From contig PKCY01000225.1 of assembly GCA_002862985.1 (NCBI GenBank), forward strand, positions 1 to 35,698: 35,698 nt of DNA, written 5' to 3'. This stretch comes from Haliea sp. Its GTDB lineage: Bacteria > Pseudomonadota > Gammaproteobacteria > Pseudomonadales > Halieaceae. The position numbers were made by a program, and so were the translations under genes. Position 1 is the first letter of the stretch; the number at the start of each line of letters is the position of its first letter. This document shows, piece by piece, positions 26,962-35,044 of the stretch. The notes under the pieces were generated by a model. That model did not search any database, was not told where the DNA came from, and saw nothing but the letters and a program-made list of their open reading frames with translations.

Positions 26962-28650
26962 GTGAAACGGACTGCATTATCCATAGCGGTATTCCTATCT
27001 GCGATGTCCTATGAGCAGCGCGCGCTCAGCAATATCACCGACATCGACCCAATACAGGTGCAGGATATTCGCGTTGGCCTAAGCCCAGATAACACACGAC
27101 TGGTCTTTGATCTCTCCGGACCAGTGACATACCGTTTATCGACTCTGGAAAACCCTACCAGGGTAGTTGTCGAATTAGCTGGCGGACAGTCCAGTATAGA
27201 CTCAAGCTCCGTTCCCCTGAGCGGCACGCCAATTCGCGGCATCCTTATTAACAGTCAGGTGCCTGGCTCATTACGCTATTTGATCAATGTTGATCCTGGC
27301 ACAGATGCACAGGCCTTTGTACTCAAGCCCCATGAAAACCGCGGTCATCGACTTGTCCTTGATCTACACAGTGGCGAAGGAGAGACTCTGGTTGCTTACA
27401 GTGGGGGCAATAGAGCGGCTCCCTTACAACACGCCACCAGAGGCCAGCGTGCCGGAAAAGCATCGCGAACGGGGCCGCCGACCACAGCCGCCACCAGCCC
27501 TTCGGAGCCACCAGTTGAATATACGGGAGAGTGGTCGGGCTACGTCAGCCTGGATTCTCGCCTGTTCTTTCAGTCGCCACAGTTCTCGAATCAGAAGGAC
27601 CAGGACTTTTCCCTGGCGTTCAGGCCTGAGTATTACGTGGACTGGGCAGGCGGGAGCCAGCAATTCGGGTTCAGTCCGTTTTTTCGCTACGACACCGCCG
27701 ATGATCACAGGACGCATGCGGATATCCGCGAACTTTACTGGCGCCTGGAGCATGAGCGCTGGGCTTTCAAAATGGGCGTTGATGTAGTGTTCTGGGGTGT
27801 TACCGAATCTCAGCATCTTGTCGACATCATCAACCAGACCGACCTGGTAGAGAACATCGACGGAGAGGAAAAGCTCGGCCAGCCAATGCTAAATCTCGAC
27901 TACCTCAATGACTGGGGTAATTGGCAGTTGTATGTTCTACCGTATTTCCGAGACAGAACATTTCCAGGAAAGCATGGTCGCTTGCGGACCGAACCGGCGG
28001 TCGATACCCGCCATCCCGAATATGAATCGGGCTCCAAAGAAAAGCATGTTGATTTTGCACTGCGCTGGAGCCATTACGTGGGCGACTGGGATATCGGCCT
28101 GGCCCACTTCTCCGGTACCAGCCGGGAGCCCTATCTGATTCGCGACGCTACCGGCGGCCAACTCAAGCTCTTACCTCTGTACCTGCAGATAGAACAGACC
28201 AGTCTGGACGTGCAGGCGACCAAGGGTGCCTGGCTGTGGAAGCTGGAAGCAATCTACAACCGCAATACCCTGATGGATTATTACGCCTATGTAAGCGGCT
28301 TCGAACGCACCAGCTTTGGTGTGGCCGATACGCCAGCAGACCTGGGCGTATTACTGGAGTACCACTACGACGAACGCGGTGATGAGGCCATCAACGGCCT
28401 GCAAAGCGATATTTATGTGGGCTTACGGCTGGCCGCTAACGACATCGACAGCACCATGGCGTTGGCCGGGATTCTCTACGACACGGACACCCAGTCCGTA
28501 TTTGGCAATATCGAGGCCTCACGGCGTTTAGGTGACTACTGGTCGCTGGGGATGGAGCTACGGTTTACCACCAACACTGATGACAAGGACAATCTGTACT
28601 TCATCGAAGACGATGACTATCTGGGGATAGAACTGACGCGTTATTTCTAG
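26962..28650 (+). CDS. AMIN-domain protein fused to a predicted outer-membrane barrel
   Basis: A 562-residue protein starting with GTG, with AAGGG at 6 bases spacing. The signal peptide covers about 1-23. Residues 31-137 form an AMIN-like domain (VQDIRVGLSPDNTRLVFDLS, later VVVELAGG and HRLVLDLHSG). A Pro/Thr/Ala linker at about 150-187 leads to about 375 residues of barrel-like strands (GYVSLDSRLFFQ, FSLAFRPEYYVDWAGG, ALRWSHYVGDWDIGLAHFSG), ending in a terminal Phe as outer-membrane barrels usually do. AMIN domains bind peptidoglycan or position envelope machinery, as in PilQ and AmiC. It is the last gene of the MMPL operon and may be its outer-membrane component. I am sure of the AMIN part and less sure of the barrel family. 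Confidence 0.82.
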   Translation: MKRTALSIAVFLSAMSYEQRALSNITDIDPIQVQDIRVGLSPDNTRLVFDLSGPVTYRLSTLENPTRVVVELAGGQSSIDSSSVPLSGTPIRGILINSQVPGSLRYLINVDPGTDAQAFVLKPHENRGHRLVLDLHSGEGETLVAYSGGNRAAPLQHATRGQRAGKASRTGPPTTAATSPSEPPVEYTGEWSGYVSLDSRLFFQSPQFSNQKDQDFSLAFRPEYYVDWAGGSQQFGFSPFFRYDTADDHRTHADIRELYWRLEHERWAFKMGVDVVFWGVTESQHLVDIINQTDLVENIDGEEKLGQPMLNLDYLNDWGNWQLYVLPYFRDRTFPGKHGRLRTEPAVDTRHPEYESGSKEKHVDFALRWSHYVGDWDIGLAHFSGTSREPYLIRDATGGQLKLLPLYLQIEQTSLDVQATKGAWLWKLEAIYNRNTLMDYYAYVSGFERTSFGVADTPADLGVLLEYHYDERGDEAINGLQSDIYVGLRLAANDIDSTMALAGILYDTDTQSVFGNIEASRRLGDYWSLGMELRFTTNTDDKDNLYFIEDDDYLGIELTRYF

Positions 28651-28654
28651 GCCC

Positions 28655-28687
28655 AAAAAAACCGCACCTGTTACGGCGCGGTTTTTT
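28655..28687. terminator. Bidirectional intrinsic terminator between convergent genes
   Basis: The arms AAAAAACCGC (28656-28665) and GCGGTTTTTT (28678-28687) flank a 12-base loop that can extend the stem slightly. The T-run on each strand makes it work in both directions. It ends the MMPL operon (stop at 28650) and the PEP-CTERM gene (stop at 28722). Confidence 0.88.
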
Positions 28688-28721
28688 GACGTATCTTGGC
28701 TGTTAAAAGCCTGTTTAGAGC

Positions 28722-29687
28722 TTACGTTGCCTTGCGCCGCAGTGCCCGCGCCCCCAACAGCAAAGCAGTTCCGAACAATATCAGGGTACCGGGTACCGGT
28801 ATTTGAGGGCTACGCAAGACCGTGGTTGATTGGGTTGAAGCCAATGCCAGCGTGTAGTTGCCACCTGTGAGACCCGTTACATCGAGTGAGTATGAACCTG
28901 AACCCTCCTCAGCGTTTGGAGCACCTGAGCTGCTTCTGGATACGTTCAGGTCAAATGCTGCCTCCGCTGCAGTACACGTTAGTCCTGCCGCGCAAGCCTG
29001 TACTCCATTTGTCCCGTTTGGCGCCCAATCAACGAGGGTGTTTCCCTCCTTCTGTAAAGTAACGGTAAGGCTAGAGTTCGCCTGCGCGAGACCCACATCC
29101 CCTCCGTTCACTTCCGTGAGCACATCCAGCAGTGCATCAAAGGCAATGCTAAAACTTCCGCCTGCCCCAACCGAAAATTCCAAGTCCAATTGCGTATTGG
29201 ACTGAACACCCGTGCTGGCCCCAGCAATTGATCCTGTCTGCAAATTAGACTCAGCTATAGCGGATGTTGACGTCGTAGGGTCCAAAAGAAGGAACGCGCT
29301 GATAATTGAGGCTTGCGCATTGGAATACTCCGCTACCTGCCCAAATTGGGTGAAATCGTCCTGACCGCGCATTACGCCGCCACCGGGTGCGTTCTGCACT
29401 GGGCTGCTCAGTCTGGGGGCTGCACCATTGCAGGTGTTAAACACCGCAAACAGGCCGCCACAGGTAGCGATTCCACTTCCTGCGCCCGCGGCGCCATTGA
29501 GGGTGGCACTGGCATCCGTAGTGAATGTGAACGCTCCAGCGGCACCGCCCGTTGCGTTGAAGATGATGTTCAAGTTATCGACTGCCAATGAACTCAGCCC
29601 ATATACGTCGGCAGACGCCTGGCCGGCACCTAGGCTTAGAGCAGCACCCGCAAGCACTGCCGCGAATTTGTTTTTACCTGATTTCAT
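28722..29687 (-). CDS. PEP-CTERM sorting domain-containing protein
   Basis: A 321-residue exported protein. The signal peptide has a likely cut after GQASA (about residue 26). The mature part is low-complexity and rich in Ala, Gly, Ser, Thr and Asn, with two Cys pairs (CGGLFAVFNTC and CAAGLTC). The C-terminal tail is PVPGTLILFG, a hydrophobic helix, then RRK, which is the tripartite exosortase sorting signal. The usual PEP is replaced by VPG, as in several gammaproteobacterial variants. AAGGAG lies 6 bases before the ATG at 29687 and touches the in-frame ATG at 29693, so 29687 is preferred. Transcription is probably from the sigma-54 promoter at 29781-29795. It is a likely exopolysaccharide-associated surface protein. 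Confidence 0.93.
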   Translation of the reverse strand: MKSGKNKFAAVLAGAALSLGAGQASADVYGLSSLAVDNLNIIFNATGGAAGAFTFTTDASATLNGAAGAGSGIATCGGLFAVFNTCNGAAPRLSSPVQNAPGGGVMRGQDDFTQFGQVAEYSNAQASIISAFLLLDPTTSTSAIAESNLQTGSIAGASTGVQSNTQLDLEFSVGAGGSFSIAFDALLDVLTEVNGGDVGLAQANSSLTVTLQKEGNTLVDWAPNGTNGVQACAAGLTCTAAEAAFDLNVSRSSSGAPNAEEGSGSYSLDVTGLTGGNYTLALASTQSTTVLRSPQIPVPGTLILFGTALLLGARALRRKAT

Positions 29688-29693
29688 GCCCAT

Positions 29694-29699
29694 CTCCTT
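29694..29699 (-). promoter_or_regulatory. Ribosome-binding site of the PEP-CTERM gene
   Basis: AAGGAG ends immediately before the ATG at 29693 and 6 bases before the ATG at 29687. This selects the second ATG as the real start. Confidence 0.8.
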
Positions 29700-29780
29700 C
29701 GTAATTCTACTAAAAACCTTATTCCGACCCCGGAACCCATCTAACTTGTCTGTTGTCGGCGATTGCTACCGATATATAAA

Positions 29781-29795
29781 GCAAACCTTGTGCCA
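29781..29795 (-). promoter_or_regulatory. Sigma-54 (RpoN) promoter of the PEP-CTERM gene
   Basis: On the minus strand the sequence reads TGGCACAAGGTTTGC, followed by TTT. This matches the sigma-54 consensus TGGCAC-N5-TTGC exactly, with the GG and GC elements 10 bases apart. It lies about 95 bases before the PEP-CTERM start codon. The sigma-54 activator PrsR is encoded in the same window, and PrsR-type regulators are known to be associated with PEP-CTERM gene promoters. Confidence 0.88.
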
Positions 29796-29874
29796 TTTTT
29801 ATTTTATCTTTTGAAAACAGTTGCTTATATATCCCTCTTTAGGTTCCGGGTTCTTTCTAATGCTCATATGTAAA

Positions 29875-29891
29875 AAAAACTGACAGTTTTT
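29875..29891. promoter_or_regulatory. Palindrome upstream of the sigma-54 promoter, candidate PrsR site
   Basis: AAAAACT-GAC-AGTTTTT is a near-perfect palindrome centred at about -114 from the predicted transcript start, where enhancer-binding proteins usually sit. On the minus strand it is followed by eight Ts, so it could instead be a weak terminator for prsT2. Its stem has only one G:C pair, which makes a terminator less likely. Confidence 0.45.
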
Positions 29892-30003
29892 CGGCACTAT
29901 TCGGGCAGATAAAAGGTTCTCTGCGTGTATTTAACACCGATAGCCCGCTACAGCGAGCCCTGAACAGCAGATCAAGGCCCGCGCTACCGCCCATTTCCTG
30001 CCC

Positions 30004-32784
30004 TCATGGATTAATTGACTGCAGCAAAGAGGTAGCCTCTGCCACCTGGGCCTCGCTCTGCCCACGTTGGATGACAGCAGTCAGGTAGGGCTCCGCCGAG
30101 GCGGCATTGCCCAACTTCATCAGTAACTCTCCCAGGTCCAATTTTACCTGCATATTATCCGGATTCAGCGCGACTGCTTTCCTCAGCATTTGCTCTCCCT
30201 CTGCGGTTTGACCCGCACCCACTAATAACACACTCATTGTGGAGAGTACGTAAGGGTCTTCAGGCGCCAGAGCGCTGGCTCGGGTGGCGTATTCTAATGC
30301 CTGTGACGGGTTTTCATCTCTCAGCAGCCACGCGAGGTTGTTAAGGGCCAAAACAGACTCGGGCGTTATCTCCAGCAGGCGCTGATACAATACTATTGCC
30401 TTCTCCGTTTCATCGCTACTGATATACGTTTGCCCAAGTATTGCTATTAGCCCAGTATTACGCGGGAACGTGTCTAGCCCACTCTCCAGCGCAGCAAGAG
30501 CCTCATCGGCCTCTCCCTCCGAGTTGAGCGCGCTCACAAGCAGCACTACTGTTTCCGGAGTGGGCTCTATCGATACCGATTTTTGTAGTGACTGCGCGGC
30601 TTCCGCATAGTCGCCAGCCATTACTTCTAACCAGCCCTGAGTATACCAAATATCGCCGCGCTCTTCCCTGAGTTCTGACCGGAGCTGTTGCATTTCGGCA
30701 AACGCCTTTTCCATATCCCCCGCCTGCGCCGTTACCCGAACAATGGCGATCCGCGCCGGCAGGTACAACGGTTTCAGCTCGCGACTGACCTCCAGAGACT
30801 GAAGCGCCAGCTCCAGTTGGCCCGCCTTTGCCAGGGAATCCCCCTTATAAAAGTTAGCCAATACGGAGTCCGGGGCGAGATCGACCCATTTATCCCAGAC
30901 ATTCGCCGCGCCCTCTTCATTGCTGAGAATATAAAGTGATTTCCCTCTTAGTTCCATCAGGGCAGGCTGCATCCTGATATCGTCGTCGCTCATGCTCTCA
31001 GTCAATACCGACACCTGTTCGTACCTGCCGTTTTCAAAGTACAAGGTGGCCAAGCGCGCCTGCAATTCCAGATTACCAGAATCCTGATCGCGCGATTCGA
31101 TTAAGTACTTTTCCGCCTCCTCGTAATCGCGGGTTGCCACAATCAGCTCTGCCCGAATACCAATAGCCTCTTTGTCGTTCGGGAATGCTTTCAAATAGGC
31201 GGAGATAAGCGTCATCGCGCGCGCTTCCTCCCCCGTACTAAGATATATTTTCGCCAGCGTCTTGACCGCAGACGGTTCCAGGGGATCCAGCAACAACGTT
31301 TGCTCTAGTAACGCCTGTCCCGTGCGCCAGTCGTTGACAGACAGGTGGATGCTAGCCAGCATTTTGAGCGGCCCTACACTGTCAGGAAACTGCTGCTGGA
31401 GATTCTCTGCGATCGCCACCGCTTCTTTCAGCTGGCCCTGTTTGAGCGCAGCGGCGGCCGACAGGAGCATCCGGTCATAATCCTCAGACGCCACCTGCTG
31501 CTCCAACGCACTGGTCACTTCCGAAATATAGTCGCCGCGCATGGTCATCGCCAGATTCAACATTTTCTGCACCGACTCATCATCCGGTGAGAGAACGGAC
31601 AAACGTTGTAAATAACCGACCGCTTCGTCTCCCTTCCCTTCCATTAGTGCCATTGAACCCAGCATTCCCAGCGCCACAGCATCGTCTTCTTGAACCTCCA
31701 GCAAAGTGCCAAGCCTGTCTTTAGCTGCGCCAAAATCCTGCTGTCGGATATTCAGAGAAGCAAACATGCGCGCAACTTCAACAGAATTGGGAATAGTGTA
31801 GTAAAGCTGATTGGCAATAACCTGAGCCTGCTCCAGCTTCCCTTCCTCTAAATAACTGGCGACAAGGTACAATTTACTGAGCGGATTTTCCTCGTCAAAT
31901 CCCACCGATTTTTCCAGTGCTGCCGTTGCCGCGGCGTAATTCGATTGCCGAAAAGCGATGTAGCCTTTTACAAAATTCACATAAGGTTCATTACTATAGC
32001 CGGCGCCCTGCAGCCACCGAATATCAGCATTCGCCGCACGATATTTCTTCAATTGCGCCAGCACCAGCGCGCGCCGGGCCAACACCAAAGAGGCATATTC
32101 ACGACTCTCAATCGCCTTATCGTAAGCTTCCACCGCCTCAGGCAACGCGCCTTCGGCAGCATACAAATCACCAATCAGCGCCCAGGCCTCGGTTGATCCA
32201 GGGGCAATTTCTACAGCTTTTTTAGCCAGAGTCATCGCCGTCTCGCTTCGACCCACCTGCGCCTCATAACTGGCTTTGGCATGCACCGCCAGCGCTGAAT
32301 TATTATGGCGGTTTAGCGCCTCCGCTATGGTGGCGTCTGCCAGCTTGTATTGTTGTAGCTGCATTTGCGCGTGCGCCCGATAGGCCAGAATATCGGCCAT
32401 GAACGGCCCCTCCAACTGCACAGGAAAGTGCTCGGTCTCCAAGATCACCCTCTCAAAATCGCCCTGCAGATAAATTGCACTGACTAGCAGCAAGGTTAAT
32501 TGCTCAGGCGGCATGCCCAGTTCCACCGCGCGACGAATCTCTTTTTCTGCGGCCGCACCATCGCCCAGGGTCACTGCCACGCCGACCATTTCGCTACGAA
32601 TCTCAGCGTTGCCCGGATCCTTTAATGCCGCGCTTTTAAGTTCGATATTGGCCGAAGCATAATCGCCGACAGCGATGTAATCACGGGCTTTGGCGATACG
32701 CTCTTCAGAGGTCATGTCTCTTGCGCACGAAACGACCAAGAAGACAGATACCACCACAAAACATTTTGTAATTAATTTATTCAT
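30004..32784 (-). CDS. prsT: Second PrsT-like TPR-repeat lipoprotein
   Basis: A 926-residue paralogue of the protein at 20020-22797. The lipoprotein signal ends VVSC (C20), followed by ARDMTSEERIAKARDYI, which aligns with GEDLTSEDHLNSAKELL in the first copy. TPR-like repeats fill the rest, and the C-termini also align (ALNNLAWLLRDENPSQAL against ALNNIAWYLQEDDPVQAL). The two are clearly divergent rather than a recent duplication. This copy lies directly upstream of, and on the same strand as, the PEP-CTERM gene, separated by the sigma-54 promoter region. It may serve the same assembly system or a distinct PEP-CTERM-linked one. Confidence 0.9.
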   Translation of the reverse strand: MNKLITKCFVVVSVFLVVSCARDMTSEERIAKARDYIAVGDYASANIELKSAALKDPGNAEIRSEMVGVAVTLGDGAAAEKEIRRAVELGMPPEQLTLLLVSAIYLQGDFERVILETEHFPVQLEGPFMADILAYRAHAQMQLQQYKLADATIAEALNRHNNSALAVHAKASYEAQVGRSETAMTLAKKAVEIAPGSTEAWALIGDLYAAEGALPEAVEAYDKAIESREYASLVLARRALVLAQLKKYRAANADIRWLQGAGYSNEPYVNFVKGYIAFRQSNYAAATAALEKSVGFDEENPLSKLYLVASYLEEGKLEQAQVIANQLYYTIPNSVEVARMFASLNIRQQDFGAAKDRLGTLLEVQEDDAVALGMLGSMALMEGKGDEAVGYLQRLSVLSPDDESVQKMLNLAMTMRGDYISEVTSALEQQVASEDYDRMLLSAAAALKQGQLKEAVAIAENLQQQFPDSVGPLKMLASIHLSVNDWRTGQALLEQTLLLDPLEPSAVKTLAKIYLSTGEEARAMTLISAYLKAFPNDKEAIGIRAELIVATRDYEEAEKYLIESRDQDSGNLELQARLATLYFENGRYEQVSVLTESMSDDDIRMQPALMELRGKSLYILSNEEGAANVWDKWVDLAPDSVLANFYKGDSLAKAGQLELALQSLEVSRELKPLYLPARIAIVRVTAQAGDMEKAFAEMQQLRSELREERGDIWYTQGWLEVMAGDYAEAAQSLQKSVSIEPTPETVVLLVSALNSEGEADEALAALESGLDTFPRNTGLIAILGQTYISSDETEKAIVLYQRLLEITPESVLALNNLAWLLRDENPSQALEYATRASALAPEDPYVLSTMSVLLVGAGQTAEGEQMLRKAVALNPDNMQVKLDLGELLMKLGNAASAEPYLTAVIQRGQSEAQVAEATSLLQSINP

Positions 32785-32945
32785 AGGGTCGAGTCACTCT
32801 CCAAAAACATCGTCTGTGGAACTGCAAAATTTTACTTGAGCTCTGACTGCACTACTCAACCACAACTTGTTGATAACGACTACTTTAAACCCTCGTCGCC
32901 GTACCTGACTATTTTCAAAACCGCAGGGTGTAACGGATGTGCAGA

Positions 32946-33623
32946 TCATTTACCGCCACTGATTGTTGTTTCGATTTTCCGTGCAGGCACGCCTGCCCAA
33001 TGTTCCCCGGGCGCGATTTGCGTGCCCTTTTTCACCACAGCACCCGCCGACACTATGGCACCGTCGCCCACGGAGACGCCGGACATAATGATCGCGTGCG
33101 CACCGACAGTCACATTATTTCCCAGGATAATCCGCTCCAATGCAAAGTGGCTGCCCTCGATCGCGTGGGAGTATAAGGTCGCAGCATGACCGATGATGGT
33201 GTTATCCCCAATTTCAGTCAGGGGCGGATCGAGTATTGTACCGGGACTGAAGCTGTTCGACCCGATCTTGGCACCCAGTAAAGAATACACCAGCGTTTTA
33301 ATTGGAACGGGTAAAAAATCAGTGCGAATCAGGGTGTTAAACAGCATCAAATAGAACAATATATTCACCTGTGCGGCAAATTCCGCCTGTGAACCGGGTT
33401 CGATATAACCTTCCTGAAGTGGACATAGGCGCAGAAAAATCCGATACACAACAAAAGCCCAGAGGTAGACGAGCACAATGAGCGTGATGATAAAAATCAC
33501 CCCGTAAAAATCGCCCAACCAGTCCTTGCGAGCAAGAAAAATAGTGCTTACCACGGCCAACAGAATGCTTAAACTCAGAAGAGTCAGGAAGAAACTGATC
33601 TGGCCCATTGTTATCTTTCGCAT
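32946..33623 (-). CDS. Two-TM acyltransferase with left-handed beta-helix (hexapeptide repeats)
   Basis: A protein of about 225 residues. Two hydrophobic helices at the N-terminus (about 6-30 and 40-65 from MRKITMG) are followed by a membrane-near linker and hexapeptide repeats: IGDNTIIGHAATLYSHAIEG, ILGNNVTVGAHAIIMSGVSV and GDGAIVSAGAVVKKGTQIAP, ending GVPARKI. This is the trimeric O-acyltransferase fold, probably acetylating or acylating a sugar or lipid-linked glycan. The frame opens at an ATG (33641). I prefer the ATG at 33623, which has GCGGGA before it. It lies 161 bases upstream of prsT2 on the same strand. The membrane-anchored N-terminus is unusual for the family. Confidence 0.8.
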   Translation of the reverse strand: MRKITMGQISFFLTLLSLSILLAVVSTIFLARKDWLGDFYGVIFIITLIVLVYLWAFVVYRIFLRLCPLQEGYIEPGSQAEFAAQVNILFYLMLFNTLIRTDFLPVPIKTLVYSLLGAKIGSNSFSPGTILDPPLTEIGDNTIIGHAATLYSHAIEGSHFALERIILGNNVTVGAHAIIMSGVSVGDGAIVSAGAVVKKGTQIAPGEHWAGVPARKIETTISGGK

Positions 33624-33781
33624 GCTAATCCCGCCCAGCATCTGAATAGGGCAAATCTTATACCTACCTCATTGATTAATCTACAGAATTCAACCAATCA
33701 ACCTATCGAGCAGCGCTCCCCGAAGAACCGCAACCTGAAGTACAAAACCTAATCCGATAGGGATATCCAAGCTAAATTCGA

Positions 33782-35038
33782 TCAATCTTTGCCGGCCGGC
33801 CTGCGTCGCTCAGGGTGTTCCCCAATCTGTTTGATGATTCTTTGAAACTCGATTGCTGAATCGTATTCGGTAAACCGCACGGCGAGCCGGCGGGCGGCTG
33901 CGCGCGTGACGACATCGTCGAGCACACGGGACACAGCAGAATGCAGCGACTTTACTTCGCAGGAACCTGCGCGCAGCCACTGCCCGGCACCGCTCTTTTC
34001 TATAGCCGCCATATTCAGATACTGATCCAGGTTGCTGGGCAGACCAACCACCGGGACCCCCTGCAACAACGCTTGATGGGTGGTCGAACTGCCCCCATTG
34101 CAGATGACCAGACTGGCCATTTTCACTGCGTCTTCGCCGGGCAGATAAGATGCCACGCGCACATTCTCTGGCACCAAGGATGGCACTGGCGCGCCTGCTG
34201 TGGAAACCAGAGCGGTCACGTTAAGGCGTCCAAGCGTCGCTAATAGCATGGGCAGTAGACCCGCGGGTCCAGAACTGCCCAGGGTCACATAAACAATCGG
34301 GCGCTCCGATGACAGACTTTGCCACCAATCAGGCCGAGGAAATTCAGGTGACCAAACTATTGGCCCAATGAAACGGTGGTTCGGTGGAAGCTTACGCATG
34401 CGGTACAAATCGGGCGCATCCGCATAGAGCGTGTAATTCGCGTGGGTGTAAACCTCTCCCAAATCATAGCCCAGACTTGGCAATCCATAGCGTCGTCGCA
34501 CTTTGTTCATCGGACGGCAGTGCAGCGCAAACGCCAGGGGACGCACCAGCGAAAACAAGTGCTGAGCCAACGCGGGCAACAAAATGCGGGTAATGGGCAG
34601 ATCGGGCACAACATACCGCTGCTCACAATAAGGTGACCAATAGGCGTTACTCAGCGCAATATAAGGCACGCCTGCGAGCTCAGCACTTACGGCCAGGGAC
34701 AGCCGAAAGTCACCAACGATGATATCCGGCTTAACGACATCAATTACTCTCAGGTCTTCCTCTACATATGAACAGAGCGTGCTCACATCATACAGGGGCT
34801 TCCCACCCGCCAGTGCCAGCATAAATTGCTGCGGCGATATCGAATTGATTTCATGCTCGCTAAACGCGAGGCTGCCCAGCAACTGGCGGTAGCGTGGATG
34901 GTGTGCCAGGTGAACATCAAAGAGTTGTTCATCGAGCGCCTGGGCCAAGGCGACGGGGCGCGCAACGTGAGCGAGCGTTACTGCCTCCGCAAAAAATAAC
35001 AAGCGTGTTTTGGGACGGGACGTCAATGGCCGGGACAT
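33782..35038 (-). CDS. GT1/MGT-type glycosyltransferase
   Basis: A 418-residue GT-B enzyme related to UDP-glycosyltransferases. The N-terminal half has LLFFAEAVTLAHVARPVALA and KPDIIVGDFR. The C-terminal half has VYVTLGSSGPAGLLP and the donor-binding CNGGSSTTHQALLQGVPVVG, followed by LPSNLDQYLNM. It transfers a sugar to a small or lipid acceptor. The MGT family usually modifies natural products or lipids rather than building polysaccharide backbones. No signal peptide is present. It starts 6 bases after the stop of the nitroreductase-like gene, indicating one operon. Confidence 0.87.
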   Translation of the reverse strand: MSRPLTSRPKTRLLFFAEAVTLAHVARPVALAQALDEQLFDVHLAHHPRYRQLLGSLAFSEHEINSISPQQFMLALAGGKPLYDVSTLCSYVEEDLRVIDVVKPDIIVGDFRLSLAVSAELAGVPYIALSNAYWSPYCEQRYVVPDLPITRILLPALAQHLFSLVRPLAFALHCRPMNKVRRRYGLPSLGYDLGEVYTHANYTLYADAPDLYRMRKLPPNHRFIGPIVWSPEFPRPDWWQSLSSERPIVYVTLGSSGPAGLLPMLLATLGRLNVTALVSTAGAPVPSLVPENVRVASYLPGEDAVKMASLVICNGGSSTTHQALLQGVPVVGLPSNLDQYLNMAAIEKSGAGQWLRAGSCEVKSLHSAVSRVLDDVVTRAAARRLAVRFTEYDSAIEFQRIIKQIGEHPERRRPAGKD

Positions 35039-35044
35039 TCTGCG

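Larger units (their letters stand above)
29688..30003 (-). other. Regulatory region between prsT2 and the PEP-CTERM gene
   Basis: About 315 bases with no gene. It contains, from the coding side outward, a ribosome-binding site, one arm of a CCCGGAACC/GGTTCCGGG inverted pair (29728-29736 and 29842-29850), a sigma-54 promoter (29781-29795) and an A/T-rich palindrome (29875-29891). The predicted transcript start near 29769 gives a leader of about 80 bases. Confidence 0.6.
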
